NCBI GenBank assembly: GCA_016841745.1
Contig: JAENYO010000003.1
Coordinates: 62,001-126,000 of the forward strand
Source: Acetomicrobium hydrogeniformans
GTDB taxonomy: Bacteria; Synergistota; Synergistia; Synergistales; JAFGMB01
Length of the DNA stretch: 64,000 nt
Direction of reading: 5' to 3'
A model generated the notes under the pieces. It had not been told where the DNA came from, searched no databases, and saw only the letters and a list, made by a program, of their open reading frames with translations. Positions 1 through 8,411 of this stretch are shown here, piece after piece; position 1 is the stretch's first letter, and the number at the start of each line of letters is the position of its first letter. The translations under genes were made by a program, and so were the position numbers.

Positions 1-80
1 TCCTGTTCCTATGCTTTACGGTAGTTATGAGAACGGGTTGTTTAACGTGATTTTAAGTTTGCAAGATACATACGTTTCAA

Positions 81-122
81 TTTGTCTATATTATGGAATA
101 TATATTCCATAATATAGACAAA
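81..122. promoter_or_regulatory. 42-bp perfect palindrome with RpiR-type operator core
   Basis: Bases 81-101 are the exact reverse complement of 102-122, with no loop. The centre at 94-107 reads GGAATATATATTCC, which matches the operator-like sites found in the divergent promoter of the RpiR-family gene at 6.65 kb. It lies beyond the terminator of the TAXI gene, so it probably serves the promoter of a gene outside the left edge. A role as operator is inference; the palindrome is seen directly. Confidence 0.6.
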
Positions 123-156
123 AAATAAAAGATCTTTTTTTCAGGATCCATTAAGG

Positions 157-183
157 AGGGAGGCTTTACATAAAAGCCTCCCT
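157..183 (-). terminator. Terminator-like hairpin after the TAXI gene
   Basis: An 11-bp perfect stem (157-167 with 173-183, loop ACATA) lies 17 bases past the stop codon of the TAXI binding-protein gene. On the minus strand no T-run follows directly, but an A/T-rich stretch lies about 20 bases on. It probably ends the acnX-prpD-TRAP operon. Confidence 0.55.
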
Positions 184-199
184 GATCGTTATTTCAGTG

Positions 200-1159
200 T
201 TATTTTAAAAGCCCTTTTTCTTTGTAGAATTTTACTGCTCCTGGATGAAGAGGTACATCTTTCAGACCGTCAAGAGCTGTTTCTACTGTAACATCCTTGC
301 CTCTTGTGTGAGCTTTGACCAACATATCATGATTATCAAAAATGGTTTTCAACATATTGTAGACAAATTCTTCAGAAAGGTCTGCCCTTCCTCCGAGAAC
401 TGCAGGAATGGCAACGGTAGTACAATCGTTATTCTGTCCTTTGTATGTACCTTTGGGGATAACCAGTTCCGTGCAAAAAGGCATTTTTTCAGTGAGGTGA
501 GTTATCTTTGCGGGATCAATTGAAACAAGTGAAATTTTATTCAATGAGGCTAGGTCCATGATCCCAGCGGTTGGTACTCCAGCCCAGATAAAACCAGCAA
601 CAATGGTTCTGTCTTTCAAGCCTGTTGAGGCTTCTCCAAAACCAAGAAAATCTTCATTGATATCATCATATGTAATGCCATCAAGGGCAAGAAGTTCTTT
701 AGCCATCAGTTCGGTCCCGCTTCCGAAGGCACCTACTGCAACTTTTTTATCTTTGAGATCTGCAATTGATTTGATACCTGAATCTGCAAGGGTCACTATC
801 TGAACTGCTTCGGGGTAAAGACTCATGATTCCGAGAACTTCCTTTACAGGTTTCCCGTCAAAAGCGCCTTTTCCATGTACTGCATCGAAGAATATGCTGG
901 ATGCGGACATTCCCAGCTGGGATTCTCCTTTCCTCATAAGGTTGATGTTTGCCACAGAACCACCAGTCGATTCCACGGAACAGTTAACACCATCCATCTC
1001 GGTGTTCATTATGGAAGCCATGCCTCCTCCCAAGGGATAATACACTCCAGAAACGCTTCCTGTACCCATGGATACAAAAGTTTTTTTCGCAAAACATGTT
1101 CCAGTCATAACAGTTAAAACGAATACAGCCATGATAAGGATCGCTATTCTTTTTTTCAT
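200..1159 (-). CDS. TAXI-family TRAP transporter solute-binding protein
   Basis: Predicted extracytoplasmic substrate-binding protein of a TAXI-type TRAP transporter, 319 aa. It starts with a Lys-rich signal peptide (about 24 residues, cleavage near TCFA-KK) and has the family signature near the mature N-terminus (F-V-S-M-G-T-G-S-V-S-G-V-Y-Y-P-L-G-G). I chose the start at 1159 because GAGGAGG lies 7 bases upstream; a longer in-frame extension to 1240 has no such site and would bury the signal peptide. It is the last gene of a five-gene operon after the fused TRAP permease and two predicted dehydratase genes, so its ligand is probably the hydroxy- or carboxylic acid those enzymes use. The ligand cannot be read from sequence. 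Confidence 0.93.
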   Translation of the reverse strand: MKKRIAILIMAVFVLTVMTGTCFAKKTFVSMGTGSVSGVYYPLGGGMASIMNTEMDGVNCSVESTGGSVANINLMRKGESQLGMSASSIFFDAVHGKGAFDGKPVKEVLGIMSLYPEAVQIVTLADSGIKSIADLKDKKVAVGAFGSGTELMAKELLALDGITYDDINEDFLGFGEASTGLKDRTIVAGFIWAGVPTAGIMDLASLNKISLVSIDPAKITHLTEKMPFCTELVIPKGTYKGQNNDCTTVAIPAVLGGRADLSEEFVYNMLKTIFDNHDMLVKAHTRGKDVTVETALDGLKDVPLHPGAVKFYKEKGLLK

Positions 1160-1253
1160 TACTTTACCTCCTCTTGAAATAAGAAATATAGTTGTTTTCC
1201 CATTCTGTGAATCCTGAAAACAAGAAATCCCCCTTTTCACCTCCTGTGTAAAC

Positions 1254-3209
1254 TTAATTTCTGACAGTTTCAGCTATCAATTCCCCTTTTCCAGATCTGT
1301 TTTTCTGGAGAAGATAAACACCCAGTAATATCCCCACGCCGAGAATATCCCCAAGCATTCCTACTGAAAGAAGAAGAAGAGAACCTGTAACAAGAGCTAC
1401 CCTTTCGTAGAGTCTGCAATGTGTGATGAAATATCCTCCCAGTCCCGCTCCAAGGGAGATAACACCTACAACTGCTGTGGCAAGGGCAAGCAGAAGGGTC
1501 GGAATAGTTACATCAATAAAAAGAAGAGTGGGAGAGTATACGAACAGGAATGGCAGGAGGAAACCTGCAAAGGAAAGCCTGAGTCCGGCAAAAGCAGTTT
1601 CCATACCTGGAGCCTTTGCTACGGCTGCACCAGCATAGGATGTCAATGCTACTGGTGGTGTAACTTCTGCAATTATGCCGTAATACAGAATAAAAAGATG
1701 AGCAGCGATCATTGGAACGCCTATCTGCATCAAGGCGGGAGCGGCTATAGTTGACAGAACAATATATTTGGCAGTGGTTGGAAGTCCCATACCAAGAATG
1801 ATGGAAGCTATCATTGTAAGGAATAAGGTAAAAAAGAGTTTGCCTCCAGAAATGAGAAGTATGATCTGTGCCATCTTGAGACCCAGCCCGGTAAGGGTGA
1901 TAATTCCTGTTACGACTCCACATACAGCACAGGCAGCGGTTACAGCTACTGAATTAAGCGCTGATTTTTCAAGGCACATAATGAACTTTTTAGGTGTCAA
2001 TCTGGTTTCCTTGGACATGAAAGAAGTCAGGATCATGACTCCTGTTGAATAGTATGCTGCTTTGAGAGGTGTATAACCGGAAACCAGCATGTAAATGATG
2101 CAGGCCACAGGTACAAGAAGAGGGATGCTCTTTTTCAGAGCATCTGATACCAGGGGGAGGTTTTCTGCTGGAGTGGGTTTAAGGCCGAGTCTTCTGGCTT
2201 CAAAATGGACCATAACGTAGATGGAAAAGAAATATAATATAGCTGGAATTGTTGCTGCAATACAAATCTTGAGATAGGGAATACCAGTCATTTCTGCCAT
2301 TATGAAAGCTGCTGCTCCCATGACAGGAGGCATCAATTGCCCTCCTGATGATGCGGCGGCCTCGACTCCACCTGCGAAGGATGGTTTGTAACCCACCTTC
2401 TTCATTAATGGTATTGTAAAACTCCCTGTTGTGACGACATTTGCGAGAGAGCTGCCCGATATGGTGCCCATCATGCCGCTAGCAAGAACAGCAGTCTTTG
2501 CAGGTCCGCCGGGACTTCTTCCAGCAAGGGCATAGGCCAGGTTAATGAAAAGTTTTGCGCCACCTGTAACTTCCAGGAAAGAACCAAACAAAATAAATGC
2601 GAAAACAAAGGTTGTCATTACGGAAATGGGGATACTGAAAATGCCCTCGAGGTCCATGTACATGTGGCCCGCTATTCGTGATATCGAATACCCTTTATGT
2701 CCCATTAATCCGGGGAAGTAAGGCCCAAAATAACCGTAAAGAAGGAAAAAAGTAGCAACCAGGGTTAGAGGCAATCCAACAGCCCTTCTTGTTGCTTCAA
2801 GTATGATCAGGGTAAAGATTGACCCAAGGATTATATCGGTGGTATTGGGGTCTCCGCCTCTAAATACCATTACCTTGAATTGTGTCCACAGGTATGCAAC
2901 ACATATGATGGCCATAACGATTATGACCAGATCGTAGAACGGTACCCGTTTTTTATTTGTTTTTTTGGTTATACCATATCCGAGAAACGTTAAAATAAGC
3001 GCAAAAATAACTGTAGTCGATCGTTGAAGCATAGCTGGGAAAAGCCCGAAAAGGCCGGTATAGAGCTGGAATATGGACCAGATAACTGCAATGATAGTTA
3101 TTAGTAATCTGGGGTTTCTGGATAATTCCTCTATCCTACAATAAGAACCAAACTCATCAGGAAGATCAGATGTTTCTTTGCTCTGTTTCTTCTTGTTAAA
3201 AATATTCAA
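1254..3209 (-). CDS. TRAP transporter permease, fused 4TM/12TM subunits
   Basis: Fused small (DctQ-like) and large (DctM-like) TRAP permease, 651 aa, inner membrane, sodium- or proton-coupled uptake with the TAXI protein encoded 94 bases downstream. Many hydrophobic segments cover residues 40 to 640; DctM-type conserved stretches are seen, for example G-M-M-G-T-I-S-G-S-S-L-A-N-V near residue 250 and G-M-G-L-P-T-T-A-K-Y near residue 485. I place the start at a TTG at 3209, preceded by AAAGGAG with 8-base spacing; an upstream ATG at 3236 has no ribosome site. Length fits the fused family. Its paralog at 18997-20979 has the same layout. Confidence 0.92.
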   Translation of the reverse strand: MNIFNKKKQSKETSDLPDEFGSYCRIEELSRNPRLLITIIAVIWSIFQLYTGLFGLFPAMLQRSTTVIFALILTFLGYGITKKTNKKRVPFYDLVIIVMAIICVAYLWTQFKVMVFRGGDPNTTDIILGSIFTLIILEATRRAVGLPLTLVATFFLLYGYFGPYFPGLMGHKGYSISRIAGHMYMDLEGIFSIPISVMTTFVFAFILFGSFLEVTGGAKLFINLAYALAGRSPGGPAKTAVLASGMMGTISGSSLANVVTTGSFTIPLMKKVGYKPSFAGGVEAAASSGGQLMPPVMGAAAFIMAEMTGIPYLKICIAATIPAILYFFSIYVMVHFEARRLGLKPTPAENLPLVSDALKKSIPLLVPVACIIYMLVSGYTPLKAAYYSTGVMILTSFMSKETRLTPKKFIMCLEKSALNSVAVTAACAVCGVVTGIITLTGLGLKMAQIILLISGGKLFFTLFLTMIASIILGMGLPTTAKYIVLSTIAAPALMQIGVPMIAAHLFILYYGIIAEVTPPVALTSYAGAAVAKAPGMETAFAGLRLSFAGFLLPFLFVYSPTLLFIDVTIPTLLLALATAVVGVISLGAGLGGYFITHCRLYERVALVTGSLLLLSVGMLGDILGVGILLGVYLLQKNRSGKGELIAETVRN

Positions 3210-3249
3210 CTCGTCTACTCCTTTCAGCAGGCGCAAAATAAATTGATAA

Positions 3250-4548
3250 CTAAATGATCAAATCTCTCAAATTCTGGTTTTCAAGATCATTCACAAAAGT
3301 CTCAAGAGATCTCTGTTTTTCGGAAGATATAATGTCATTGGAGAGATCGATGAATTTAGTGTGGAATTCTTCATCAGTAAAGGGTCTATCCCAGTCACCT
3401 TTTGCTTGAATTGGCCCTGCCTGAAGGGTTGAACCATCTTTCATTTTCAATGTTACTGAAGAAATGTTCTTTCCAGGGTACACAGCGTCCATATCAGGAT
3501 CATGGATCATTTTCACTTTTTGGGCAGTTTGTAGAATTTGTTTATTGCCCAGGTTGTCTGGAGTCATTTCACGGTGGGATAGCCTGTCATGAGTTAAAGC
3601 AACTGCTGCGGTAAAAGGGATACTGTATTGGGCGTGATAAATAGTTTGAGGTTCATAATTTGAAAGAGAAGTGGCTTTTTCATGAAGATTTACTCTAATT
3701 TCCAATACTTCTTCAGAATCGAACTTCTTTTCATCTTTCAACTGGAAGATAGCATCAAGCATTGGATGAGTCCATCTGCATGATGCGTAGCGTTTGAAAT
3801 ATATCTTGAGAATATAAGACTCTTCTCTCAATTCTGGTACAGTAGGATCTTCGAAAAGAATGCTTTCCACTCCCTTGAAACCGTTTTGTGCAAGATAGGA
3901 ACTTGAGAGGCCTGTTACTGAAGCCCATGCCATACTTTCCTTGACCATGGCACCAGTGGCGATGCTTTTCATTACAGGTGAAAATGGTGCGTGTGCTTCA
4001 GCAATGCCAAGAGAATCGAGATATTCTCTCGCGGGGTCCAGTTTTAACAGCCAGGAGCATGCAGCAGCAGCTCCGATAGTAGCCCATGTCCCTGCACCGA
4101 AAAACCTTTCAGTACTTTGTCGATAAAGAATCTCTCCAGCTCTGATCCCAAGTTCATAGCCAAGAACAATAGCTTTAATAAAATCTTTTCCCGAAATCTC
4201 AAGCTGCTGTGCCAAGGCTATTGTGGCAGGAAAGAGTACTCCTCCCTGATGACCTGACGCAGCTCTGGTTCCATCGTCAATATCAAGGTTTGTCGCACAT
4301 ACAGAATTATAAAAGCAAGCGCTCAAAGAACTTGTTTTTGTTTTTTTCCCGAATAGTGAAAAATACTCTTTCCCCGGAAAGAGTATTTTTGAAAATTTCC
4401 ATGCAGAGTTAGCTGCTTCTGATGTGCATCCCCCATATCCGCTGGCCAGATAATCCAGCAGAGCTGTTTTTACTATTTGTGTAACGTTTGAAGATAATTG
4501 TTCTTCCTCAAATTGAGAAAGGTACTTCACTAGATTTTCTTTATTCAT
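3250..4548 (-). CDS. MmgE/PrpD family protein
   Basis: Member of the MmgE/PrpD family (2-methylcitrate dehydratase, cis-aconitate decarboxylase, iminodisuccinate epimerase and others), 432 aa, about the usual length. Family features seen are the helical N-terminus ending in A-S-G-Y-G-G, the D-D-G-T-R-A-A-S-G-H-Q-G-G segment near residue 95 (family Asp/His motif), and A-S-C-R-W-T-H-P near residue 255. It lies between the small aconitase X subunit and the TRAP genes in one operon. The pairing with aconitase X suggests two sequential dehydration or isomerisation steps on an imported hydroxyacid. The substrate is unknown; methylcitrate is unlikely because no prpB/prpC neighbours are present. Confidence 0.88.
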   Translation of the reverse strand: MNKENLVKYLSQFEEEQLSSNVTQIVKTALLDYLASGYGGCTSEAANSAWKFSKILFPGKEYFSLFGKKTKTSSLSACFYNSVCATNLDIDDGTRAASGHQGGVLFPATIALAQQLEISGKDFIKAIVLGYELGIRAGEILYRQSTERFFGAGTWATIGAAAACSWLLKLDPAREYLDSLGIAEAHAPFSPVMKSIATGAMVKESMAWASVTGLSSSYLAQNGFKGVESILFEDPTVPELREESYILKIYFKRYASCRWTHPMLDAIFQLKDEKKFDSEEVLEIRVNLHEKATSLSNYEPQTIYHAQYSIPFTAAVALTHDRLSHREMTPDNLGNKQILQTAQKVKMIHDPDMDAVYPGKNISSVTLKMKDGSTLQAGPIQAKGDWDRPFTDEEFHTKFIDLSNDIISSEKQRSLETFVNDLENQNLRDLII

Positions 4549-4620
4549 TGAATTTAGTTCCCCTTTTCCCCTTTAAATTGATGGAGTGATGGTGTTCCTC
4601 TATATATAAAATAATGATTG

Positions 4621-5037
4621 CTAATTTTTTTGTACTATTTCTACAATTCCTTTGTCACCATCAATTCTCAATAGATCTCCGGTATTTATTTCCATAAAAG
4701 GATCTTTATCGAGATCTGTAACAACCGGGATATTAAGAACTGCAGCTGCTCCTGCTGTCCTTGAATCCATTTTGGGAAATATCATCGCAGCAGGACCCAC
4801 TCCGTTTATTGCTGCAGCATGAAGCCTGCAGGACCATCCAGTAGATCCTCTACCTCCTGCTAGAACGAGTATTGATCCCGCAAGGTTCTTTCCCTCAAGG
4901 ATATGTCCTTTCTGGACAATCTCTCCAGTTTCAAAGTTAATAGCACTGTCTCCCTGAAATGATTCCTTTGCTACAAGAGCTTCTCCTTCTGCTATACCCG
5001 AGATCGCTCCTCTGCCTTTGATAAAGATTATTGTCAT
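4621..5037 (-). CDS. Aconitase X small (swivel) subunit, DUF126
   Basis: Small subunit of split aconitase X, 138 aa, the DUF126 swivelling domain. It shows the family patterns G-R-G-A-I-S-G-I-A-E-G-E-A-L near the start, then G-G-R-G-S-T-G-W-S near residue 75, and a C-terminal V-V-T-D-L. The ATG at 5037 is preferred over a GTG at 5049, because GGAGAG lies 13 bases from the ATG but abuts the GTG. Start is two bases past the stop of the large subunit, so translation is probably coupled. Characterised aconitase X enzymes are cis-3-hydroxyproline dehydratases or, in archaea, phosphomevalonate dehydratase; the reaction here is not settled. Confidence 0.9.
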   Translation of the reverse strand: MTIIFIKGRGAISGIAEGEALVAKESFQGDSAINFETGEIVQKGHILEGKNLAGSILVLAGGRGSTGWSCRLHAAAINGVGPAAMIFPKMDSRTAGAAAVLNIPVVTDLDKDPFMEINTGDLLRIDGDKGIVEIVQKN

Positions 5038-5039
5038 GT

Positions 5040-6302
5040 TTAATCCCACTCTCCATTTATTGCAGCTTCAAGGCATTTTTCCATGGAGCCATAATAAAGA
5101 TTGGTTGAACCTGTGCGGGGTTTCATATAATTAGCCTGCTTAACTGAATCAAAGGCAATGCCAGAGGCATTTCTTGGCCATTTGTTAGTCAGGATCGGGC
5201 AACTTCCACAAACCAGTTTTCCTCCTGCTTTGAAAATGATGGAGGTGTACCCGCATTTATCTGCTATCGATTTGATGGGAGCTGCGGTCCAGATCTGTAA
5301 CTCTACTTCCTCATGAACTTTTTTATTTGAGAGGAAATCCGCTACTTTTTTGATCTGTTCTATTGAGTAATGAGGACAGCCAAGGCTCACAAACTGAATT
5401 TTCCCCAAATTCCCTGAGCAGAGGAAATCTTGTGCTTCTGAAATATCTTTTTCAGTTATCGTGATTGCATCTTTGGGGACTGTCCCCCCAAAAGCGTCAG
5501 ACAGGGTGATGGCTTCGGGTGTTAATCCAACGATATGGCAGAGTTCGATTCCTCCTGTTGTAGCCATGGATGCAAAAGAAGATCTCATTCTTTCAGAATC
5601 GGGTAATTCAAAACTTCCGTTAAGAACTGGAATGGAAAATGAGGGGATCTTTTTCCCAACGGTGAATCCCACTAAATCCCAGTCTGAAATCGTTTGAGGT
5701 TTAGACTCTATATGAAAGAGAATATTTCCTTTTCTGTTATCCATGATATGGTTGCCCCAGAGAGGAGTTCGCCCAGAAACCGCTGAACAGAATGCCGCTT
5801 CGATCCCGTCAGCATTGCCGCATGCTCCCCACAGAGAATTCATAAAAATAATGGCATGGGATTCGGTGGAAACATAATGCTCACCTCGTGTAGGGATAAA
5901 CCCAAGCATATATGGGATACATGATCCAACAAGATGGATCCCTGCTCTAAGATATCTGTCAAGATATTCCTGATTTTCTCTGGATTCTTCCTGTGTGAAA
6001 CCTAGAATTTCCCATTGATCGGGATCCATGGGGCCTGAGTCGGTCTGAGAGTAGCATGCGATATTTTTGATAGGAAGGGTTTCTTCAGAACAGAAGTGCA
6101 TGAGGGATATAGTATTATCTACATCGCGTTGAACTGTCCGGAGGTAACCATGAGCCCCGGCAAACAGGTGAGCTTTTGTTACTTTACATAATTTTTCAGC
6201 ATCCAGTACTTTTGCATAACGAACGATGAATTCAAGTGCTTTCTGCTTCAGTGTTCCTTCTTTTCCGTCCAGAATGGCTTTTTCCACATCCGTAAGGATC
6301 AT
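5040..6302 (-). CDS. Aconitase X catalytic subunit, DUF521
   Basis: Large subunit of split aconitase X, 420 aa. Seen: an N-terminal A-K-V-L-D-A-E-K-L segment, a T-E-S-H-A-I-I-F-M-N-S motif near residue 145, and the C-terminal G-K-L-V-C-G-S-C-P motif near residue 370, whose Cys residues are iron-sulfur ligands in the family. It is the first gene of the leftward operon and starts behind AGGGAGAG. The family catalyses dehydration with a labile iron-sulfur centre or mononuclear iron. Its own promoter (6375-6403) overlaps a predicted RpiR-type operator, so it is probably repressed until the substrate is present. Confidence 0.92.
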   Translation of the reverse strand: MILTDVEKAILDGKEGTLKQKALEFIVRYAKVLDAEKLCKVTKAHLFAGAHGYLRTVQRDVDNTISLMHFCSEETLPIKNIACYSQTDSGPMDPDQWEILGFTQEESRENQEYLDRYLRAGIHLVGSCIPYMLGFIPTRGEHYVSTESHAIIFMNSLWGACGNADGIEAAFCSAVSGRTPLWGNHIMDNRKGNILFHIESKPQTISDWDLVGFTVGKKIPSFSIPVLNGSFELPDSERMRSSFASMATTGGIELCHIVGLTPEAITLSDAFGGTVPKDAITITEKDISEAQDFLCSGNLGKIQFVSLGCPHYSIEQIKKVADFLSNKKVHEEVELQIWTAAPIKSIADKCGYTSIIFKAGGKLVCGSCPILTNKWPRNASGIAFDSVKQANYMKPRTGSTNLYYGSMEKCLEAAINGEWD

Positions 6303-6374
6303 GCCTTAATCTCTCCCTATATAACTGATAAGAACAGAAGTACGAAGAGTAATGTGAATTAAAAATTAATTTAA

Positions 6375-6403
6375 TATGTAACATACATTACTTTTTATAT
6401 CAA
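6375..6403 (-). promoter_or_regulatory. Predicted promoter of the acnX operon with operator in the spacer
   Basis: On the minus strand TTGATA (6403-6398), a 17-base spacer and TACATA (6380-6375) form a sigma-70-like promoter 72 bases upstream of the acnX start. The spacer contains an operator-like sequence (6378-6391, minus-strand reading GTAATGTATGTTAC). Confidence 0.5.
6378..6391. promoter_or_regulatory. RpiR-type operator-like site A
   Basis: GTAACATACATTAC; its reverse complement GTAATGTATGTTAC differs by one base in each outer half from the site at 6545-6558. It lies between the -35 and -10 boxes of the acnX promoter, as a repressor site would. Confidence 0.45.
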
Positions 6404-6408
6404 AATAC

Positions 6409-6422
6409 GGAATATATGTTAC
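6409..6422. promoter_or_regulatory. RpiR-type operator-like site B
   Basis: GGAATATATGTTAC, a near match to the GGAATRTATRTTCC pattern, 17 bases from site A in the same divergent promoter region. Confidence 0.42.
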
Positions 6423-6534
6423 ATATCTTATCGAGTATAGTCTTTGTAAATCTTGGTTGTCAAGCTTTGTAAAAAGATGTTGTTGGAAATGAATTCTCAA
6501 TATTCAGTTAAAAGTATTATTTGGTACATTTGAA

Positions 6535-6568
6535 CTCTTTATACGGAATGTATGTTCCATATAAAGAG
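6535..6568. promoter_or_regulatory. 34-bp inverted repeat with operator core, upstream of the RpiR gene
   Basis: A 14-bp arm (6535-6548) pairs with 6555-6568 with one mismatch. The centre 6545-6558 is GGAATGTATGTTCC. It lies about 80 bases before the regulator's start codon, suggesting autoregulation. Confidence 0.55.
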
Positions 6569-6649
6569 AGTTTCTATTATAATTCTGTTAATATGAAGTT
6601 TATAGCTCATCTTAACCGGGGTTATAAGTTTTTCAGGAAGGTGAAATAT

Positions 6650-7534
6650 ATGGAATACGAGAAAAATAATGGTAAATTAAGTGCTGGTTTTTTTGCAAAT
6701 CTAAGAAAAACACTCCTTTCAATGCCCAAGCAACAGAAGCAGGTTTGCGAATTCATACTTGCAAACTACCAGGAAGTAGCTTTTATGACTGTCAAGGTTC
6801 TTGCAGAACGAGCTGGAGTGAGCTCTGCAACTGTAATTAGAACAGCAAATAAACTTGGATATGATTCCTTTATTGAATTTCAACAACAAATCCATCAGAT
6901 CATGATTTCTACGAATACTTCTGTATGGTGGAAGATAGAGAAATCTCTTTCTGTAGATAAAAGTGAAAAAGGGGTACTGGAGCGTGTTGCTGAAGAGAAT
7001 ATAAGGGCAATAAGAGAATCTATCTCTCAGTTGAATATTGATACTTTTAACCGTTCAATTGGTCTTTTATCTTCTGCAAGGGATATTTACGTACTTGGTT
7101 TGAGGACTTCCAGTGCTCCTGCAGTCGCATTTTATTCTCTTACACATCAACTGTTACCCAATGTTAAAATGCCAGCAAGTATCGGAAGCGAAAATATATA
7201 TGAATACTTGATAGACATGAGGCATGAAGATGTTCTCCTGGCAATATCCCTGGGAGGACCACATTATGCGGTAAGAACCCAGGATGCAGTGGAATATGTT
7301 CATTCAAGGGGTGTTCCCGTTATCCTGATTACCGATGATCTTACCAACCGTTCAGTTCCCTATGCAGCAGAAGTCATATGTATAACTCCAACTTCCGATC
7401 ATTATTCCTTTATCCCTGCCCTTACTATCCTTGATGGTATGCTTGTTGAAATAGGAAAGAAAAAAAAGGATCAGGTTCTTGAAAGACTTCACTCACTGGA
7501 GCAACTTCTCATAAAACAGAAGATTAACAATTAG
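6650..7534 (+). CDS. MurR/RpiR family transcriptional regulator (HTH + SIS)
   Basis: Transcription factor of the RpiR family, 294 aa. An N-terminal helix-turn-helix domain (about residues 10-85; A-E-R-A-G-V-S-S-A-T-V-I-R-T-A-N-K-L-G at 48-66) is followed by a SIS domain (about 125-260; I-Y-V-L-G-L-R-T-S and L-L-A-I-S-L-G-G) that binds sugar phosphates or other anionic metabolites in this family. I placed the start at the ATG at 6650 behind AGGAAGGTG; an upstream TTG-initiated extension would overlap the operator at 6535-6568. It is divergent from the acnX operon and the intervening 347 bases hold three matching inverted repeats, so it most likely controls that operon and itself. Confidence 0.9.
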   Translation: MEYEKNNGKLSAGFFANLRKTLLSMPKQQKQVCEFILANYQEVAFMTVKVLAERAGVSSATVIRTANKLGYDSFIEFQQQIHQIMISTNTSVWWKIEKSLSVDKSEKGVLERVAEENIRAIRESISQLNIDTFNRSIGLLSSARDIYVLGLRTSSAPAVAFYSLTHQLLPNVKMPASIGSENIYEYLIDMRHEDVLLAISLGGPHYAVRTQDAVEYVHSRGVPVILITDDLTNRSVPYAAEVICITPTSDHYSFIPALTILDGMLVEIGKKKKDQVLERLHSLEQLLIKQKINN

Positions 7535-7539
7535 GTTTG

Positions 7540-7583
7540 GTAATAGAAGAGCCGGGGCAGAATTGCCCCGGCTCTTCTATTAC
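7540..7583. terminator. Bidirectional terminator, 20-bp perfect stem
   Basis: Bases 7540-7559 pair perfectly with 7564-7583 around a GAAT loop. It sits between the convergent rpiR-like gene and pxpA and can serve both, although no long T-run flanks it. Confidence 0.75.
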
Positions 7584-7619
7584 GTGAAAGTTTTGAAACA
7601 GGAGAACTCTTCAATAAAG

Positions 7620-8393
7620 CTATCCCAATACAATCTCTCTCAGAGGAACCACCTGTATCCCCTCCCGGATAAGAGCTTCCTTTACTGCCGCTGACATTTC
7701 CACCGCTTCGGGGGTATCGCCATGGAGGCAGATGGAATGGGGTTTCAGAGAAATTATCTTACCTGTAATGGTTTCAACAGTTCCTTCCTTTACCATTCTT
7801 ATGACCCGTTCTGCTGCGACCTGGCTGTCATGAAGAACAGCGCCCTTTATTTTCCTGGGAACAAGGGTTCCGTCTTCCTGGTATGCCCTGTCGGCGAAGG
7901 CTTCAGATGCGAAGGGGATTTCCATCTCCTTTGCTGCCTTCTCGAAAAGGGAGTTGGCCAGGCCCATAAGAATGAGATCTTCCCTGAAGTCCTTTACCGC
8001 CCTGGTTATTGCAAGGGCTATCTCAATGTCCTTTGCCGCAGTGTTGTATAAGGCCCCATGGGCTTTTACATGCTGTAATTCCATTCCTGCAGCCGTGCAG
8101 AAAGCTGAAAGTGCGCCGATCTGGTAAAGGGTGTCCGTATAGATGTCTTCGGGAGAACAGATCATTTTCCGCCTTCCGAAGCCCTGTAGGTCCGGATAGC
8201 CGGGATGGGCTCCTATTCCCACTCCTGCAGATATTGCCAGTTCGACAGTCTTTGCCATTACAAGAGGATCTCCTGCATGAAATCCACAGGCCACATTTGC
8301 TGATGTCACGCTCTTCATAACATCTTTGTCCTGTCCCATTTTCCAGGGGCCGAAGCTTTCTCCAAGATCGCTGTTCAGGTCTATTTTGAACAT
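7620..8393 (-). CDS. pxpA: 5-oxoprolinase subunit A (LamB/YcsF family)
   Basis: PxpA-type subunit of the three-part ATP-dependent 5-oxoprolinase, 257 aa, which turns cyclised glutamate (pyroglutamate) into glutamate. Family marks are D-L-N-S-D-L-G-E-S-F-G at residues 5-15, N-V-A-C-G-F-H-A-G-D-P near 33-43, H-P-G-Y-P-D near 63, V-K-A-H-G-A-L-Y-N near 108, and H-G-D-T-P-E-A-V near 227. It is the last gene of pxpB-pxpC-pxpA, 18 bases after pxpC. Function follows from the characterised Bacillus and E. coli systems and the complete gene set. Confidence 0.95.
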   Translation of the reverse strand: MFKIDLNSDLGESFGPWKMGQDKDVMKSVTSANVACGFHAGDPLVMAKTVELAISAGVGIGAHPGYPDLQGFGRRKMICSPEDIYTDTLYQIGALSAFCTAAGMELQHVKAHGALYNTAAKDIEIALAITRAVKDFREDLILMGLANSLFEKAAKEMEIPFASEAFADRAYQEDGTLVPRKIKGAVLHDSQVAAERVIRMVKEGTVETITGKIISLKPHSICLHGDTPEAVEMSAAVKEALIREGIQVVPLREIVLG

Positions 8394-8411
8394 AGTCTTT
8401 CCTCCCTTTTT

